Shown in pieces: positions 49,383-58,655 of a stretch of 64,000 nt of DNA. The translations under genes were made by a program, and so were the position numbers. Below the pieces are notes generated by a model. The model searched no databases, was not told the origin of the DNA, and saw only the letters and a program-made list of their open reading frames with translations. The stretch comes from Ruminococcaceae bacterium UBA5295 (lineage in GTDB: Bacteria; Bacillota; Clostridia; Oscillospirales; Acutalibacteraceae), in assembly GCA_002411365.1 (NCBI GenBank), contig DHSD01000012.1:3289-67288 (forward strand). The letters are read 5' to 3'. Numbering within the stretch: the stretch's first letter is position 1; every line of letters begins with the position of its first letter.

Positions 49383-49476
49383 AATTCCCAATCACCAAAT
49401 TAAATGGTAGCAGGGAAAGCCGTGTGTACGACGAAAAATGTGTCGGATTTTCACTTAAAAAATTATTAGGAAGAAA

Positions 49477-50517
49477 TCAGGAACATTTTGGCTGGACAAA
49501 GCCAACTTTTTTCATAACCTTGCGCAGTGTGCGGTTGGAGATGCCATAGGCTTTCTGGGCGGCGTCGCTCCAGCAGTGCTCCATATAGTCGCGGTTTTTC
49601 ATATAATCGGCGTAGCGCTCACGGATTGGGCGCAGATGCTCGGCGACTGCTTCGCCGACGGCGGATTTGAAATCCCCATAGCCTTTTCCGGCGAAGTCCT
49701 TTTCAATTTGTTCGTAAGTTTCGCCGGTAACACAGGCATAGATGCCCATGAGGTTATTGATGCCGTCTTTTCCTTCACCGTAGCGCACGCAGGATTCGCT
49801 GTCGGTTACTGCGCGCTTGAATTTCCGCATGATGTCCTCCGGTTTGTCAAGCACGGCGATGGATGCGTTCACATTTTCGTCAGACTTGCTCATCTTTTTT
49901 GCCGGGTCCTGCAGCGACATGATTTTCGCGCCTTCTTTAGGGATATACGCATCAGGTATGGTAAAGACATTGCCGTAAATGCTGTTGAAGCGTTCAGCAA
50001 TGTTGCGCGTAAGCTCCATGTGCTGCTTCTGATCCACACCTACAGGGACAAGGTCTGCCTGATACAGCAGTATGTCGGCCGCCATGAGGACGGGGTATGT
50101 GAACAGGCCGGCGTTTACGTTGTCTGGGTGTTTGGCAGACTTGTCCTTAAACTGCGTCATGCGCTGAAGATCGCCAAACTGCGTGTGGCAGGCAAGCACC
50201 CACGCAAGCTGTGCATGGGTGGGTACATGGCTCTGGATAAAGAAAAGGCTCTTTTTAGGGTCTATGCCGCACGCGAGCAGAAGCGCGTAAGCTTCGAGTG
50301 TGTGGCGGCGGAGATCCGCGGGCTTCTGTCGCACTGTGATTGTGTGCAGGTCTGCAAGCGCATAAATGCAGTCATACTTGTCCTGCAGGCCTATCCAGTT
50401 TTTGAGCGCGCCAAGATAATTTCCAAGCGTGATTGTACCGCTTGGCTGTATGGCGCTGAATATTACTTTTTTGCGTTCAACTGTGCTGGCCGGTTCATTT
50501 TTTTCTGGTGTTGTCAT
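49477..50517 (-). CDS. trpS: Tryptophanyl-tRNA synthetase
   Basis: 346 residues. The class I motifs are present: the HIGH-like loop GTITLGNYLGA and KMSKS in AKKMSKSDEN, with the GVDQKQHMELTRNIAERFN segment typical of TrpS. The start at 50517 follows GGAGG by 8 bases; an in-frame codon at 50562 lies inside a terminator-like hairpin and is unlikely. It loads tryptophan on its tRNA. The upstream gap is too short for a T-box leader. Confidence 0.95.
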   Translation of the reverse strand: MTTPEKNEPASTVERKKVIFSAIQPSGTITLGNYLGALKNWIGLQDKYDCIYALADLHTITVRQKPADLRRHTLEAYALLLACGIDPKKSLFFIQSHVPTHAQLAWVLACHTQFGDLQRMTQFKDKSAKHPDNVNAGLFTYPVLMAADILLYQADLVPVGVDQKQHMELTRNIAERFNSIYGNVFTIPDAYIPKEGAKIMSLQDPAKKMSKSDENVNASIAVLDKPEDIMRKFKRAVTDSESCVRYGEGKDGINNLMGIYACVTGETYEQIEKDFAGKGYGDFKSAVGEAVAEHLRPIRERYADYMKNRDYMEHCWSDAAQKAYGISNRTLRKVMKKVGFVQPKCS

Positions 50518-50535
50518 GAAATATGCCTCCGTTTC

Positions 50536-50560
50536 GAAAAATTGCGCCAAAAGCGCAAAC
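50536..50560 (-). terminator. Terminator-like hairpin between the aminotransferase and trpS
   Basis: Minus strand: TTGCGC, loop TTTTG, GCGCAA, then TTTTT. It follows the aminotransferase stop by about 50 bases and ends just before the ribosome site of trpS. Confidence 0.7.
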
Positions 50561-50608
50561 AACAGAACAGATTGTATTATTTATGTATAAAAATACTTAT
50601 TGTTGGAT

Positions 50609-51784
50609 TTATAGTATGCTTCCGAGAATCTTAATTCCTTTTACAAGTTTCTCGTCCGTTGGTGTTGTATAGTTTATGCGGAAAGAAGAGCACGGCTGTG
50701 TTTCATCTGTAAGGAAAGCATTGCCGGGCACGACACATACTTTCTTCTGCACCGCCTTTTTGCAGTAATCCATCATATTGACACCGTCGGGAAGCGTACA
50801 CCAGAAGAAGAGGCCGCCCTGGATTGGAAGGTATGTTATTTTCGGGGCGAGGAAACGGTCGAGTGCATCGGAAGCGACTTTTGCCTTTTTGCGGTATATT
50901 TCCTTTAAGCGGCGCAGGTGGGCGTCAAAATCGTGGTGCGCCATCATCTCATAGCATACCATTTGGCTCCATATGGTAGTATGGACATCTTCGCCCTGCT
51001 TGCAGACGACCATTTTCTGGATTATCTCTTTCGGCGCTATGCAGTAGCCGACGCGTATGCCGGGCGCAATGACTTTTGAGAATGTCCCCGCATACACGAC
51101 TATGCCGTCTTCGTCGAGCGACTTTACGGCTTCTATATGGTTGCCCTCAAAGCGCAGGTCACCGTAAGGGTTGTCCTCAAGGATAAGCACGCCGTGCTCT
51201 TTTGCAAGCCTGTACATGCGGCGGCGTTTTTCGGCGCTCATGGTTACGCCCGTCGGGTTCTGGAAGTTCGGTATTGTGTAGATAAATTTTACGTTTTTCT
51301 CTTCGTTGAGGGCTTTTTCCAGCGCGTCCATATTCATGCCGTCAGGTTCCATAGGCACACCGCACAGGTGAGCCTTGAAAGAGCGGAACGTATTGAGCGA
51401 GCCTATGAAGCTTGGCGCTTCGCAGATAACGGTATCGCCTTCATTGAGAATTGACTTTGTAAAAAGGTCCATGGCCTGTGATGCGCCGCTTGTGATAAGG
51501 ATGCTGTCAAAGCTGCGGCCTATATTGTGCTCTTTCTTCATGTAGCCGGTGAGGTATTCGCGCAGGGGCGGGTAGCCTTCCGTCACGCTGTACTGGAGTG
51601 CGTCGACCGGCCGGTTTTTCAATATCTCGTTTGAAATTTCCGCGATTTCCTTGACGGGAAAGGCTTCCGGAGCCGGATTGCCTGCAGAAAGTGAGACAAC
51701 GTCAGGGTCTGCCGCATACTTGAAAATTTCGCGAATCGCCGACGGTTTCAGCGACTGCACACGGTCTGAAAACTGATAGCTCAT
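50609..51784 (-). CDS. PLP-dependent aminotransferase (class I/II, 2-aminoadipate/MocR-type fold)
   Basis: 391 residues. The PLP lysine K237 is in TFSKVIAPGIRVGY, with NFQNPTG and EDNPYGDLRF before it. The sequence is of the LysN/ARO8-like subgroup (SAGNPAPEAFP, SVTEGYPPLREYL) that acts on aromatic or 2-oxo acids. No N-terminal DNA-binding domain is present, so it is an enzyme and not a MocR regulator. The substrate cannot be settled. It precedes trpS on the same strand. Confidence 0.9.
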   Translation of the reverse strand: MSYQFSDRVQSLKPSAIREIFKYAADPDVVSLSAGNPAPEAFPVKEIAEISNEILKNRPVDALQYSVTEGYPPLREYLTGYMKKEHNIGRSFDSILITSGASQAMDLFTKSILNEGDTVICEAPSFIGSLNTFRSFKAHLCGVPMEPDGMNMDALEKALNEEKNVKFIYTIPNFQNPTGVTMSAEKRRRMYRLAKEHGVLILEDNPYGDLRFEGNHIEAVKSLDEDGIVVYAGTFSKVIAPGIRVGYCIAPKEIIQKMVVCKQGEDVHTTIWSQMVCYEMMAHHDFDAHLRRLKEIYRKKAKVASDALDRFLAPKITYLPIQGGLFFWCTLPDGVNMMDYCKKAVQKKVCVVPGNAFLTDETQPCSSFRINYTTPTDEKLVKGIKILGSIL

Positions 51785-51938
51785 ACAGATGACTTCCTTT
51801 TTCCTGAAATATTGCCGGCTTCCGCACGGAAAGAATTTATTTTATTTTAGCACAGAAATGCGCTATTGAACAGAAAAAGCGCAATATCTTTTTTATGCTG
51901 ATTTTTCGATTTGATTCCACAAAAATTTACGCCATGTT

Positions 51939-51971
51939 ATGACATGAAAGTTAATATACTGATAGTATAAT
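51939..51971 (+). promoter_or_regulatory. Possible Spo0A-type sigma-A promoter of spoIIE with 21-base spacer
   Basis: ATGACA (51939-51944), 21 bases, TATAAT (51966-51971). The long spacer is the known oddity of the spoIIE promoter of Bacillus subtilis, which needs Spo0A. A partial 0A-box (TTCGATT, matching TCGAA on the other strand) lies at 51904-51910. No standard 17-base -35 was found. Confidence 0.45.
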
Positions 51972-52059
51972 AAAAATGTAAAATATTGGGTAATCCAAAT
52001 CTGCCTGAGCTGCCCGTAACTTGAAGGCGGAATGAAAAAACAATGGATGTGATAAAAAA

Positions 52060-54387
52060 ATGATGGCTGAAAAAACACAGCGGATTCATTTTTCGCAGGT
52101 GGCGGCCGCTCCGGCAAAAGCCGCTGCAAGGCAACTTGTAGCATTTGCCGCCGTTCTGCTCTGCTCGCGGGCGGTGATTTTTGGCCAGTACACGCCTTTT
52201 GCCGTTGCGGCTGTGGCGGCGGTGCCATACTCCGTTCTGCTAAGCGCAACCTTAGGCGGTGTGCTTGGCTGCATGCTGCCCTCTGTGGCGGCGGTGCCTG
52301 TGCATTACCTTGCGGCGACAATCGCTGCTGCGGCTATACGGTGGGCACTTAATGACCTTGTAAAGCTGCGGGCGCACCCGGCCTTTGCGCCGGCGGCGGC
52401 TTTCCTGCCGCTTATGACTACTTCGGCCGCAGTGGCAATTGTGAGCGGCTCTGGATTCATGGCAACGGTAATGTATGTTGCAGAATCGCTGACGGCGGGC
52501 TGTGCCGCTTACTTTTTTAGGCAGACGGTCGCGGCGGTGCAGTCAGGGCGCAGCGCAGGCGACTGGGGCCAGCAGGAAATAGCGTGCGGCGCAATTTCGG
52601 CGTGCATTTTTCTGCTCGCGCTCGAAGGGCTTAAAATCGGCAATGTTTCTGCCGGCAGGATATGTGCGGTTTTGCTTATACTTATCACCGCACGCTATGG
52701 CGGCGTTGCGGGCGGAAGCATAGCTGGTGTTGCAGCAGGCCTTGCTTTCAGCCTGTCTACATCTGGGCTGAGCTACCTTTCGGGCGCCTATGCGCTCGGG
52801 GGCATGATGGCCGGCCTGTTTGCTCCTGTGGGCCGCCTTGCTTCCGCCGCGGCGTTCGTGCTTTCTAACGGTCTCGCTTCGCTGCAGGTGGGCGGGAAGG
52901 CCGAGGTGACGGCAGGGCTTTATGAGGTCGCGGCGGCAACTGTGATATATCTGCTGTTGCCGGCGAAGACGGGGAGGTTTCTTATAGGCTTTTTCACGCG
53001 CAGCGACAGTTCGGAATACGGCGAAGGCCTGCGGCGTTCTATAGTGATGAAGTTAGACTTTGCCGCGGAAGCCCTTCAGGGTGTTTCGGAGTCGGTGGAA
53101 GAGGTCTCGCGGAAGCTTGCGCGGACATGCGCTCCAGACATTGGCGGCGTTTATCACAAGGCAATAGATGAAGTGTGCCGCACATGCGGCCTGAGGAATT
53201 ACTGCTGGGAGCACGGTTATAATGAAACGATGGACGCTTTCAACAACCTGACGGAAAATCTGCGTGCGAATGGGAAGGTTGGTAGGGACGATTTCTGCAG
53301 GCAGATGAAAACGCACTGTGGCCGGCTTGGGGAAATCGCTGAAGCGGTCAACAGGAATTACAGTGAGTTTTCTGTGCTGGAAGCCTCTGAAAGCCGCGCA
53401 AGGCAGGTGCGCGGAGTTGTGGCGCAGCAATTCACAACAACCGGCCATATGCTTGAGGATATGGCCTCAGACATGGAGATGTTTGAGCGCTTTGACGCGG
53501 GGGCGGCACAGAAAGCGGCAGATGTAATGCGGCTTGCGGGTATGCAGCCGTCGGAGGTCAGCTGCCGTGTGGACAGGTTTGGCCGCATGACTGTAGAGGC
53601 TGCTGCTTCGGCGGCGGACTGCTCGCACGTTAAGAAAGGGGAGCTGGCGGCAGAGGTTTCGCGCGCGTGCGGCAGGACGTTTGAAATTCCATATATCAAT
53701 ACGGCGCACGGGAAATGCCGCATACGCATAAATGAAAAGGCGCGCTACCATGTAAAGGCAGGGTGCGCACAGCACAGCTGCAAAGGCGGAAAATTCTGCG
53801 GCGATTGCTGGAGAAGTTTCCCCGACGGGAACGGCAGGCAGATAGCAATTATTAGCGACGGCATGGGAACGGGCGGCCGTGCGGCGGTGGACGGAGCCAT
53901 GGCCTGCGGTATAATGGAAAGCCTTGTTAAAGCCGACATAGGTTTTGATGCCGCTCTGCGAATAGTCAACTCCGCGCTCATTGCAAAGTCGGGCGACGAA
54001 TCGCTTGCCACAATGGATATTGCCACGCTTGATATGTTCAGCGGGGAGGCGGAATTTCTAAAGGCAGGCGCGCCGGCGACCATACTGCGGCGTGACAGGT
54101 GCGCGTTTACAAAAGAAATGTCCGGCCTTCCCATTGGCATACTTAATGAAGTGAAGTTCGCAAAGTCGGCCGACACTTTGTCGGCCGGGGACGTTATTGT
54201 GATGCTTTCCGACGGGGCACTCAGCTCCGGCAGCAAGTGGATATGCGACGGGATTGAAGACTGGAAGGGAGAGATCCCTCAGGAACTGGCTGAAGAAATA
54301 GTCTCGCAGGCGATTGCACGTCGCAGCGACGGCCATGACGACGACATAACCGCCCTTGTTTTAATGCTGCAAAAAGCCGAAAGCTGA
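52060..54387 (+). CDS. spoIIE: Stage II sporulation protein E (PP2C-type phosphatase)
   Basis: 775 residues. The N-terminal ~330 residues hold about ten membrane helices, the middle is a helical regulatory region, and the C-terminal ~200 residues are a PP2C phosphatase with the metal-binding aspartates in AIISDGMGTGGRA, VIVMLSDGALSSG and GHDDDITALVLML. SpoIIE dephosphorylates the anti-anti-sigma factor SpoIIAA to release sigma-F in the forespore. It is a single gene on the plus strand with its own upstream region, so the organism is very probably spore-forming. Confidence 0.95.
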   Translation: MMAEKTQRIHFSQVAAAPAKAAARQLVAFAAVLLCSRAVIFGQYTPFAVAAVAAVPYSVLLSATLGGVLGCMLPSVAAVPVHYLAATIAAAAIRWALNDLVKLRAHPAFAPAAAFLPLMTTSAAVAIVSGSGFMATVMYVAESLTAGCAAYFFRQTVAAVQSGRSAGDWGQQEIACGAISACIFLLALEGLKIGNVSAGRICAVLLILITARYGGVAGGSIAGVAAGLAFSLSTSGLSYLSGAYALGGMMAGLFAPVGRLASAAAFVLSNGLASLQVGGKAEVTAGLYEVAAATVIYLLLPAKTGRFLIGFFTRSDSSEYGEGLRRSIVMKLDFAAEALQGVSESVEEVSRKLARTCAPDIGGVYHKAIDEVCRTCGLRNYCWEHGYNETMDAFNNLTENLRANGKVGRDDFCRQMKTHCGRLGEIAEAVNRNYSEFSVLEASESRARQVRGVVAQQFTTTGHMLEDMASDMEMFERFDAGAAQKAADVMRLAGMQPSEVSCRVDRFGRMTVEAAASAADCSHVKKGELAAEVSRACGRTFEIPYINTAHGKCRIRINEKARYHVKAGCAQHSCKGGKFCGDCWRSFPDGNGRQIAIISDGMGTGGRAAVDGAMACGIMESLVKADIGFDAALRIVNSALIAKSGDESLATMDIATLDMFSGEAEFLKAGAPATILRRDRCAFTKEMSGLPIGILNEVKFAKSADTLSAGDVIVMLSDGALSSGSKWICDGIEDWKGEIPQELAEEIVSQAIARRSDGHDDDITALVLMLQKAES

Positions 54388-54419
54388 AAAAAGCGCCGCT
54401 GTTAATGGAAACAGCGGCG
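54386..54419 (-). terminator. Intrinsic terminator of the metG-tatD operon
   Basis: Minus strand: GCCGCTGTT, loop TCCAT, AACAGCGGC, then GCTTTTTT. It lies between the convergent tatD and spoIIE genes and may also stop spoIIE transcription, although the T-run is only on the minus side. Confidence 0.85.
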
Positions 54420-54437
54420 GCGGAATTTATATGGCCA

Positions 54438-55232
54438 TCAGATTTTTTCGGTATGCTGCCCGCTGAGGAAAAGGCGCTCCGCATTTTGGCAGGCTTTGTC
54501 TATGAGCTCCTGTGTATCTTCGCCGCGGATTTCAGCGGCGCGGCTTGCCGTGCAGGCAATAAGCGACGAGTCGTTTCGCTTCCCGCGGAATGGCACTGGC
54601 GCCATATATGGACAGTCTGTTTCAAGCAGTATGCGGTCTTGCGGCACCATTTTGGCAACTTCAACGGGGATGCGCGCATTTTTGAATGTGACGGAGCCGC
54701 CCAAACCTATATACATACCTATTCCAAGGACTTCCTTTGCCATTTCGACACTTCCGGAAAAGCAGTGGACAACGCCGTGTGGCCTGTACTTTCTCAGTAT
54801 GTCCATCGTGTCGCCGTGCGCTTCGCGGTCATGGACGATTACAGGCAGGCCGAGCGATTCTGCGAGAAGTATCTGCCGCACAAAAATATCTTTCTGGACT
54901 TCACGCGGAGGATTTTCGCGGAAGTGGTAGTCAAGCCCGATCTCTCCTACGGCGACAGCCTTAGGCTTTTTCAGCAGTGAGCGTATGCAATTTTCCCAGT
55001 CGTCCGGTAAGTTGCGCGCTTCTTCCGGGTGGATGCCGGCGGCAAAATAGAAGTACGGGTATTTTGCCGCAAGGGCGGCTGCTTTTTCAGACGATGCAAT
55101 ATCGGAGCCGCAGTCAACGACGCGGTAAACACCGAGCGAAGGCAGCTCGCTGAGGAGCTTTCCGCGGTCGCCGTCAAACACGGGGTCGTCATAGTGTGCA
55201 TGAGAGTCAAAAATATGGCTGTAGCGGTTCAT
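54438..55232 (-). CDS. tatD: TatD-family metal-dependent hydrolase
   Basis: 264 residues. The metal ligands are in FDSHAHYDDP, GEIGLDYHF, VIVHDREAHGD, VVHCFSGS and LLETDCPYM, the complete TatD set. TatD proteins are 3'-5' exonucleases or phosphodiesterases. It overlaps the 3' end of metG by 4 bases, the common Firmicutes order metG-tatD; the usual next genes rnmV and ksgA do not follow, since a terminator comes right after. Confidence 0.93.
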   Translation of the reverse strand: MNRYSHIFDSHAHYDDPVFDGDRGKLLSELPSLGVYRVVDCGSDIASSEKAAALAAKYPYFYFAAGIHPEEARNLPDDWENCIRSLLKKPKAVAVGEIGLDYHFRENPPREVQKDIFVRQILLAESLGLPVIVHDREAHGDTMDILRKYRPHGVVHCFSGSVEMAKEVLGIGMYIGLGGSVTFKNARIPVEVAKMVPQDRILLETDCPYMAPVPFRGKRNDSSLIACTASRAAEIRGEDTQELIDKACQNAERLFLSGQHTEKI

Positions 55233-57184
55233 CTCAGTTTGCTTCCGGCAGGCACGCCGTCTGCAAAGATGACGTGGACTTCATTTTCACCGGCGTCGGC
55301 CGCGAGTATCATGCCCTGGCTTTCAACGCCACACATCTTTACAGGCTTGAGGTTTGAAACAATTATGACGGTATGGCCTACAAGGTCTTCAGGCTTGTAC
55401 CACTGAGATATACCCGAAGCAACAGTGCGCTCACCTGTGCCGTCGTCGAGTGTAAGCTTAAGCAGCTTCTTTGAGCGTTTTATGCGCTCGCACGCTTTGA
55501 CTTTTGCCGCCCTGAGGTCGATTTTTCCAAAATCGTCTATGGTTATCTGCGCAATGCCTGCGGGCTTTTCCACTGCGCCGGCTTCGGCTTTCTTGCCAGC
55601 TTTATCGGCCGGATTCGGAATAAGCTTGTTGAGCTCCTCTATCTCTTTGGCAACATCTATGCGCGGAAACAGCGACGCACCTTTTGTAATGGCAGCATCT
55701 TTTGGAAGAATATCCCACTTTGCGGCGGAGGCATAAGTCAGCTCGTCGGCCGAGGCACCTATCTGAGCCTGCATTTTTACCGCTGTTTCAGGCATGAACG
55801 GCGTCAGCATGATTGAAATTATGCGTAGCGTTTCGCAGAGGTTGTAAAGCACAGATGCAAGGCGCGGCCGTTTTGTTTCGTCTTTGCCGAGAGCCCATGG
55901 TGCTGTTTCGTCGATATATTTGTTGGCGCGGGCAATAACTTTCCATATTTCTGTAAGTGCGACTGAGAACTGATAACCATTGATGGCTTTGTCACATTTT
56001 CCATGCAGGGCGAGCGCCATATTTATAAGCTCAAGGTCAACAGGCGCGCTTTCACGTTCGGCCGGAATCTTTCCTCCAAAGTATTTTTCAACCATTGCCG
56101 TCGTGCGTGAAAGGAGATTCCCGAGGTCGTTTGCAAGGTCTGAGTTTATGCGGTTTATCAGCGCTTCGTTTGTGAAGAGCCCATCTGAACCAAACGGAAT
56201 CTCACGCAGCAGAAAATAGCGTATGGCGTCTACGCCGTAGCGCTTGCAGAGGATAAGTGGGTCGACGACATTGCCTTTGCTCTTGCTCATTTTGCTCCCG
56301 TCACCGAAAAGGAGCCAGCCGTGGCCGTAAACCTGCTTCGGGAGGGGAAGGCCGAGCGCCATAAGGATAGCCGGCCAGATGATGGCGTGGAACCGGACAA
56401 TCTCTTTACCAACAAAATGCACATCAGCCGGCCAGAATTTTTTGTAAAGCGAATCGTCGTCCGAACCGTAGCCGAGCGCGGTGATATAGTTTGTAAGGGC
56501 GTCAACCCATACATATATTACGTGTTTTGGATCGAATGTCACAGGTATGCCCCAGGTAAAGCTTGTGCGCGAGACGCACAGGTCCTGAAGGCCCTGGTTG
56601 ATAAAGCTTATCATTTCATTTTTGCGGCTTTCAGGCTGTATGAAGTCGGGGTGGTCATGGTAAAGCTTAAGCAGCCGGTCTGCATATTTGGAGAGGCGGA
56701 AGAAATACGCTTCTTCGTTTGCCATTTTCACCTCGCTGCCGCAGTCGGGGCACCTGCCGTTTTTAAGCTGCGTCTCTGTCCAGAACGACTCGCACGGGGT
56801 GCAGTACCAGCCCTTGTACACGCCTTTGTAAATATCGCCGCGGTCGTAAAGCTCTTTAAATATCTTCTGTACGGCTTTTACGTGGTAATCGTCGGTTGTG
56901 CGGATAAACTTGTCGTTTGAGATATTGAGCAGTTTCCATAAGTCCTGAAACTGCTTTGCCATGCGGTCGACATATTGCTTTGGCGTAATGCCTTCCTTTT
57001 CCGCTTTCTGCTCGATTTTAAGGCCGTGCTCATCGGTCCCGGTCAGAAACATTACATCATAACCCTGCATTCGTTTGTAGCGGGCCATTGCGTCACAGGC
57101 AAGTGTGCAGTAGCAGTGCCCGATGTGCGGTTTGCCGGACGGATAATATATCGGTGTTGTGATGTAAAAGGTCTTTTTATCCAT
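55229..57184 (-). CDS. metG: Methionyl-tRNA synthetase
   Basis: 651 residues. The class I motifs are YPSGKPHIGHCYC (HIGH) and DGSKMSKSKGN (KMSKS). Zinc ligands are the two Cys pairs in CTPCESF and CPDCGSEV. The C-terminus carries a Trbp111/EMAP-like tRNA-binding domain (about 545-651; IDLRAAKVKACERI, GISQWYKPEDLVG). The start is preceded by CGGAGG. It is coupled to tatD by a 4-base overlap. Confidence 0.96.
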   Translation of the reverse strand: MDKKTFYITTPIYYPSGKPHIGHCYCTLACDAMARYKRMQGYDVMFLTGTDEHGLKIEQKAEKEGITPKQYVDRMAKQFQDLWKLLNISNDKFIRTTDDYHVKAVQKIFKELYDRGDIYKGVYKGWYCTPCESFWTETQLKNGRCPDCGSEVKMANEEAYFFRLSKYADRLLKLYHDHPDFIQPESRKNEMISFINQGLQDLCVSRTSFTWGIPVTFDPKHVIYVWVDALTNYITALGYGSDDDSLYKKFWPADVHFVGKEIVRFHAIIWPAILMALGLPLPKQVYGHGWLLFGDGSKMSKSKGNVVDPLILCKRYGVDAIRYFLLREIPFGSDGLFTNEALINRINSDLANDLGNLLSRTTAMVEKYFGGKIPAERESAPVDLELINMALALHGKCDKAINGYQFSVALTEIWKVIARANKYIDETAPWALGKDETKRPRLASVLYNLCETLRIISIMLTPFMPETAVKMQAQIGASADELTYASAAKWDILPKDAAITKGASLFPRIDVAKEIEELNKLIPNPADKAGKKAEAGAVEKPAGIAQITIDDFGKIDLRAAKVKACERIKRSKKLLKLTLDDGTGERTVASGISQWYKPEDLVGHTVIIVSNLKPVKMCGVESQGMILAADAGENEVHVIFADGVPAGSKLR

Positions 57185-57261
57185 TTTTTTAGCCTCCGGG
57201 AGCGAATTTATTTTAATGTGCTGATTTATTTATTATACCATTATAACCCTTAAAATAAAAG

Positions 57262-57299
57262 TAAAATAAAAGCAGGGGGCGCATCTCTGCACCCCCTGC
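57262..57299 (-). terminator. Intrinsic terminator of the LCP gene
   Basis: Minus strand: GCAGGGGG, loop TGCAGAGATGCG, CCCCCTGC, then TTTTATTTTACTTTT. Strong GC stem with T-run, between the LCP gene and metG. Confidence 0.9.
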
Positions 57300-57317
57300 C
57301 GCATAAACAAAATCATG

Positions 57318-58583
57318 TTAATTGCCGCTGCTTACGTCACCGTAAAGGAATTGCCGCAGCTTCGCACAGTTTGCCTTGAGGTCAATTTCAACAACCTTGC
57401 CTACGCCATCTATAACTTTTTGGTCGTTAAATGTACCGGGCACAGGAATCTGCATAGTTTCTACCTTGTACTGCGAGAGTGTTGCGCCGATGGAGGCAAT
57501 GCAGGCAAGCTCCGAGTCAGTGAGGTTGGTTTTCACATACGGAAGGTAGTCGTACATAATTTTGCCGGATTGCACAAGGTTCATCGATTTTATTTTCTGT
57601 ATCATAAGTTCTACTACCTGGCGCTGGCGGCTTGCGCGGCCGTAATCATCGTGGCCGAATTTGTCTGTCGCTTTGCGGATGCGTGCGTAGTACAGGGCCT
57701 GCTTGCCGTTCAGATGGTTGGTGCCGGCAGAAAGGCGTGTACCGATATTGATATTTTCCTGCCTGCAGGCTGCGGAGGTCATCGGCACGTCGAGGCCGCC
57801 CATCTTGTCGACAACGGTGGCAAAGTTGTTAAAATTCGTTGAAACGTACTTATCGATATTTACGCGGTAATTGTTTTCGAGTGTTTGCATGGTCAGTGCA
57901 ACACCGCCGTTTGCATAAGCTGCGTTGAGTTTGTATTTCCCGACCGTGGGAATCTGCAGGTAAGAGTCGCGCAGGAAGGAAACAAGGCGTATTTTCTTAG
58001 ACTTTTTGTCTATGGAGGCGAGCATATTGCTGTCTGAGCGCCCGTCGGAACCGTCTTTGTTTTCATCAATGCCGAGCAGGAGGATGTTCATTACATTACC
58101 GTCATTTGCCACATCCCATGCCGGTGCGGCGGCAGGCTGCTGCACATAGCGCTGCAAAGTGTTGCTGTTTACATTGTCCGACCGGTTAAGGCGCGAAGCC
58201 AGTACGTGGAAGTAAATGTACCCGCCGCCAAGCGCAATAAGCACAAGAACGAGCAGCGTGCTGAAAACTTTTTTGGCACAGCCGCCTTTCTTTTTTGGCG
58301 GCCGGCTGCCGTGGCGCCGCTCCGGCGCACTGTTGCTGTAGATATCGCGGTCTACATAATGGTAACGGTCGACGTCTCTGTCGTCCTGATATCTGTTATA
58401 ACCGTTCCTGTTTGTGCCTGAGTGCCCGGAAGGATACTGGCGGCCGCCGGTGTCCCTGTCGTCCTGATATCTGTAATAGCCGCTTCTGCGTGTACCTGAG
58501 TGCCCGGAAGGATACTGGCGGCTGTCTGTATCCCTACTGTAAGAGCGGCTGTAATTGCTGTCACTGTAATGTCTATTGGCCAT
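57318..58583 (-). CDS. LytR-CpsA-Psr (LCP) family cell-wall glycopolymer ligase with repeated Tyr-rich tail
   Basis: 421 residues. A long cytoplasmic N-terminus (1-105) with 13 tyrosines is followed by a membrane helix (about 106-125) and the LCP domain: ILLLGIDENK, DGRSDSNMLASIDKKSKKI, SFLRDSYLQIP, LNAAYANGG and RIRKATDKFGHDDYGRASRQRQV, with the arginines and aspartates that bind polyprenyl phosphate. LCP proteins attach teichoic-acid-like polymers to peptidoglycan. The N-terminal tail has two near-identical 26-residue repeats. A sigma-A promoter with an overlapping palindrome lies upstream. Confidence 0.93.
   Translation of the reverse strand: MANRHYSDSNYSRSYSRDTDSRQYPSGHSGTRRSGYYRYQDDRDTGGRQYPSGHSGTNRNGYNRYQDDRDVDRYHYVDRDIYSNSAPERRHGSRPPKKKGGCAKKVFSTLLVLVLIALGGGYIYFHVLASRLNRSDNVNSNTLQRYVQQPAAAPAWDVANDGNVMNILLLGIDENKDGSDGRSDSNMLASIDKKSKKIRLVSFLRDSYLQIPTVGKYKLNAAYANGGVALTMQTLENNYRVNIDKYVSTNFNNFATVVDKMGGLDVPMTSAACRQENINIGTRLSAGTNHLNGKQALYYARIRKATDKFGHDDYGRASRQRQVVELMIQKIKSMNLVQSGKIMYDYLPYVKTNLTDSELACIASIGATLSQYKVETMQIPVPGTFNDQKVIDGVGKVVEIDLKANCAKLRQFLYGDVSSGN
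58374..58520 (-). repeat. Two 78-bp direct repeats in the LCP gene
   Basis: They encode residues 22-44 and 48-70 of the protein (RQYPSGHSGTxRxGYxRYQDDRD). The first 30 or so bases of the copies are identical. The unit length is a multiple of three and keeps the frame. Confidence 0.88.
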
Positions 58584-58626
58584 AAATTCACCTCCTGCGT
58601 TATGTCTAAAGGTAAAGGCTTTTTTT

Positions 58627-58655
58627 ATTTTAGAGCAAAACTATAGGCTTGTCAA
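58627..58655 (-). promoter_or_regulatory. Sigma-A promoter of the LCP gene
   Basis: Minus strand: TTGACA (58650-58655), 17 bases, TAAAAT (58627-58632), 43 bases upstream of the start. The -35 is perfect and sits inside the palindrome described at 58649-58670. Confidence 0.8.

Noticed and set aside
50518..50608. T-box riboswitch before trpS
   Set aside because: The space is under 100 bases and lacks the T-box sequence and specifier stem.
51893..52321. Minus-strand frame of 142 codons over the spoIIE start
   Set aside because: It overlaps the promoter and the start of spoIIE and has no start signals.
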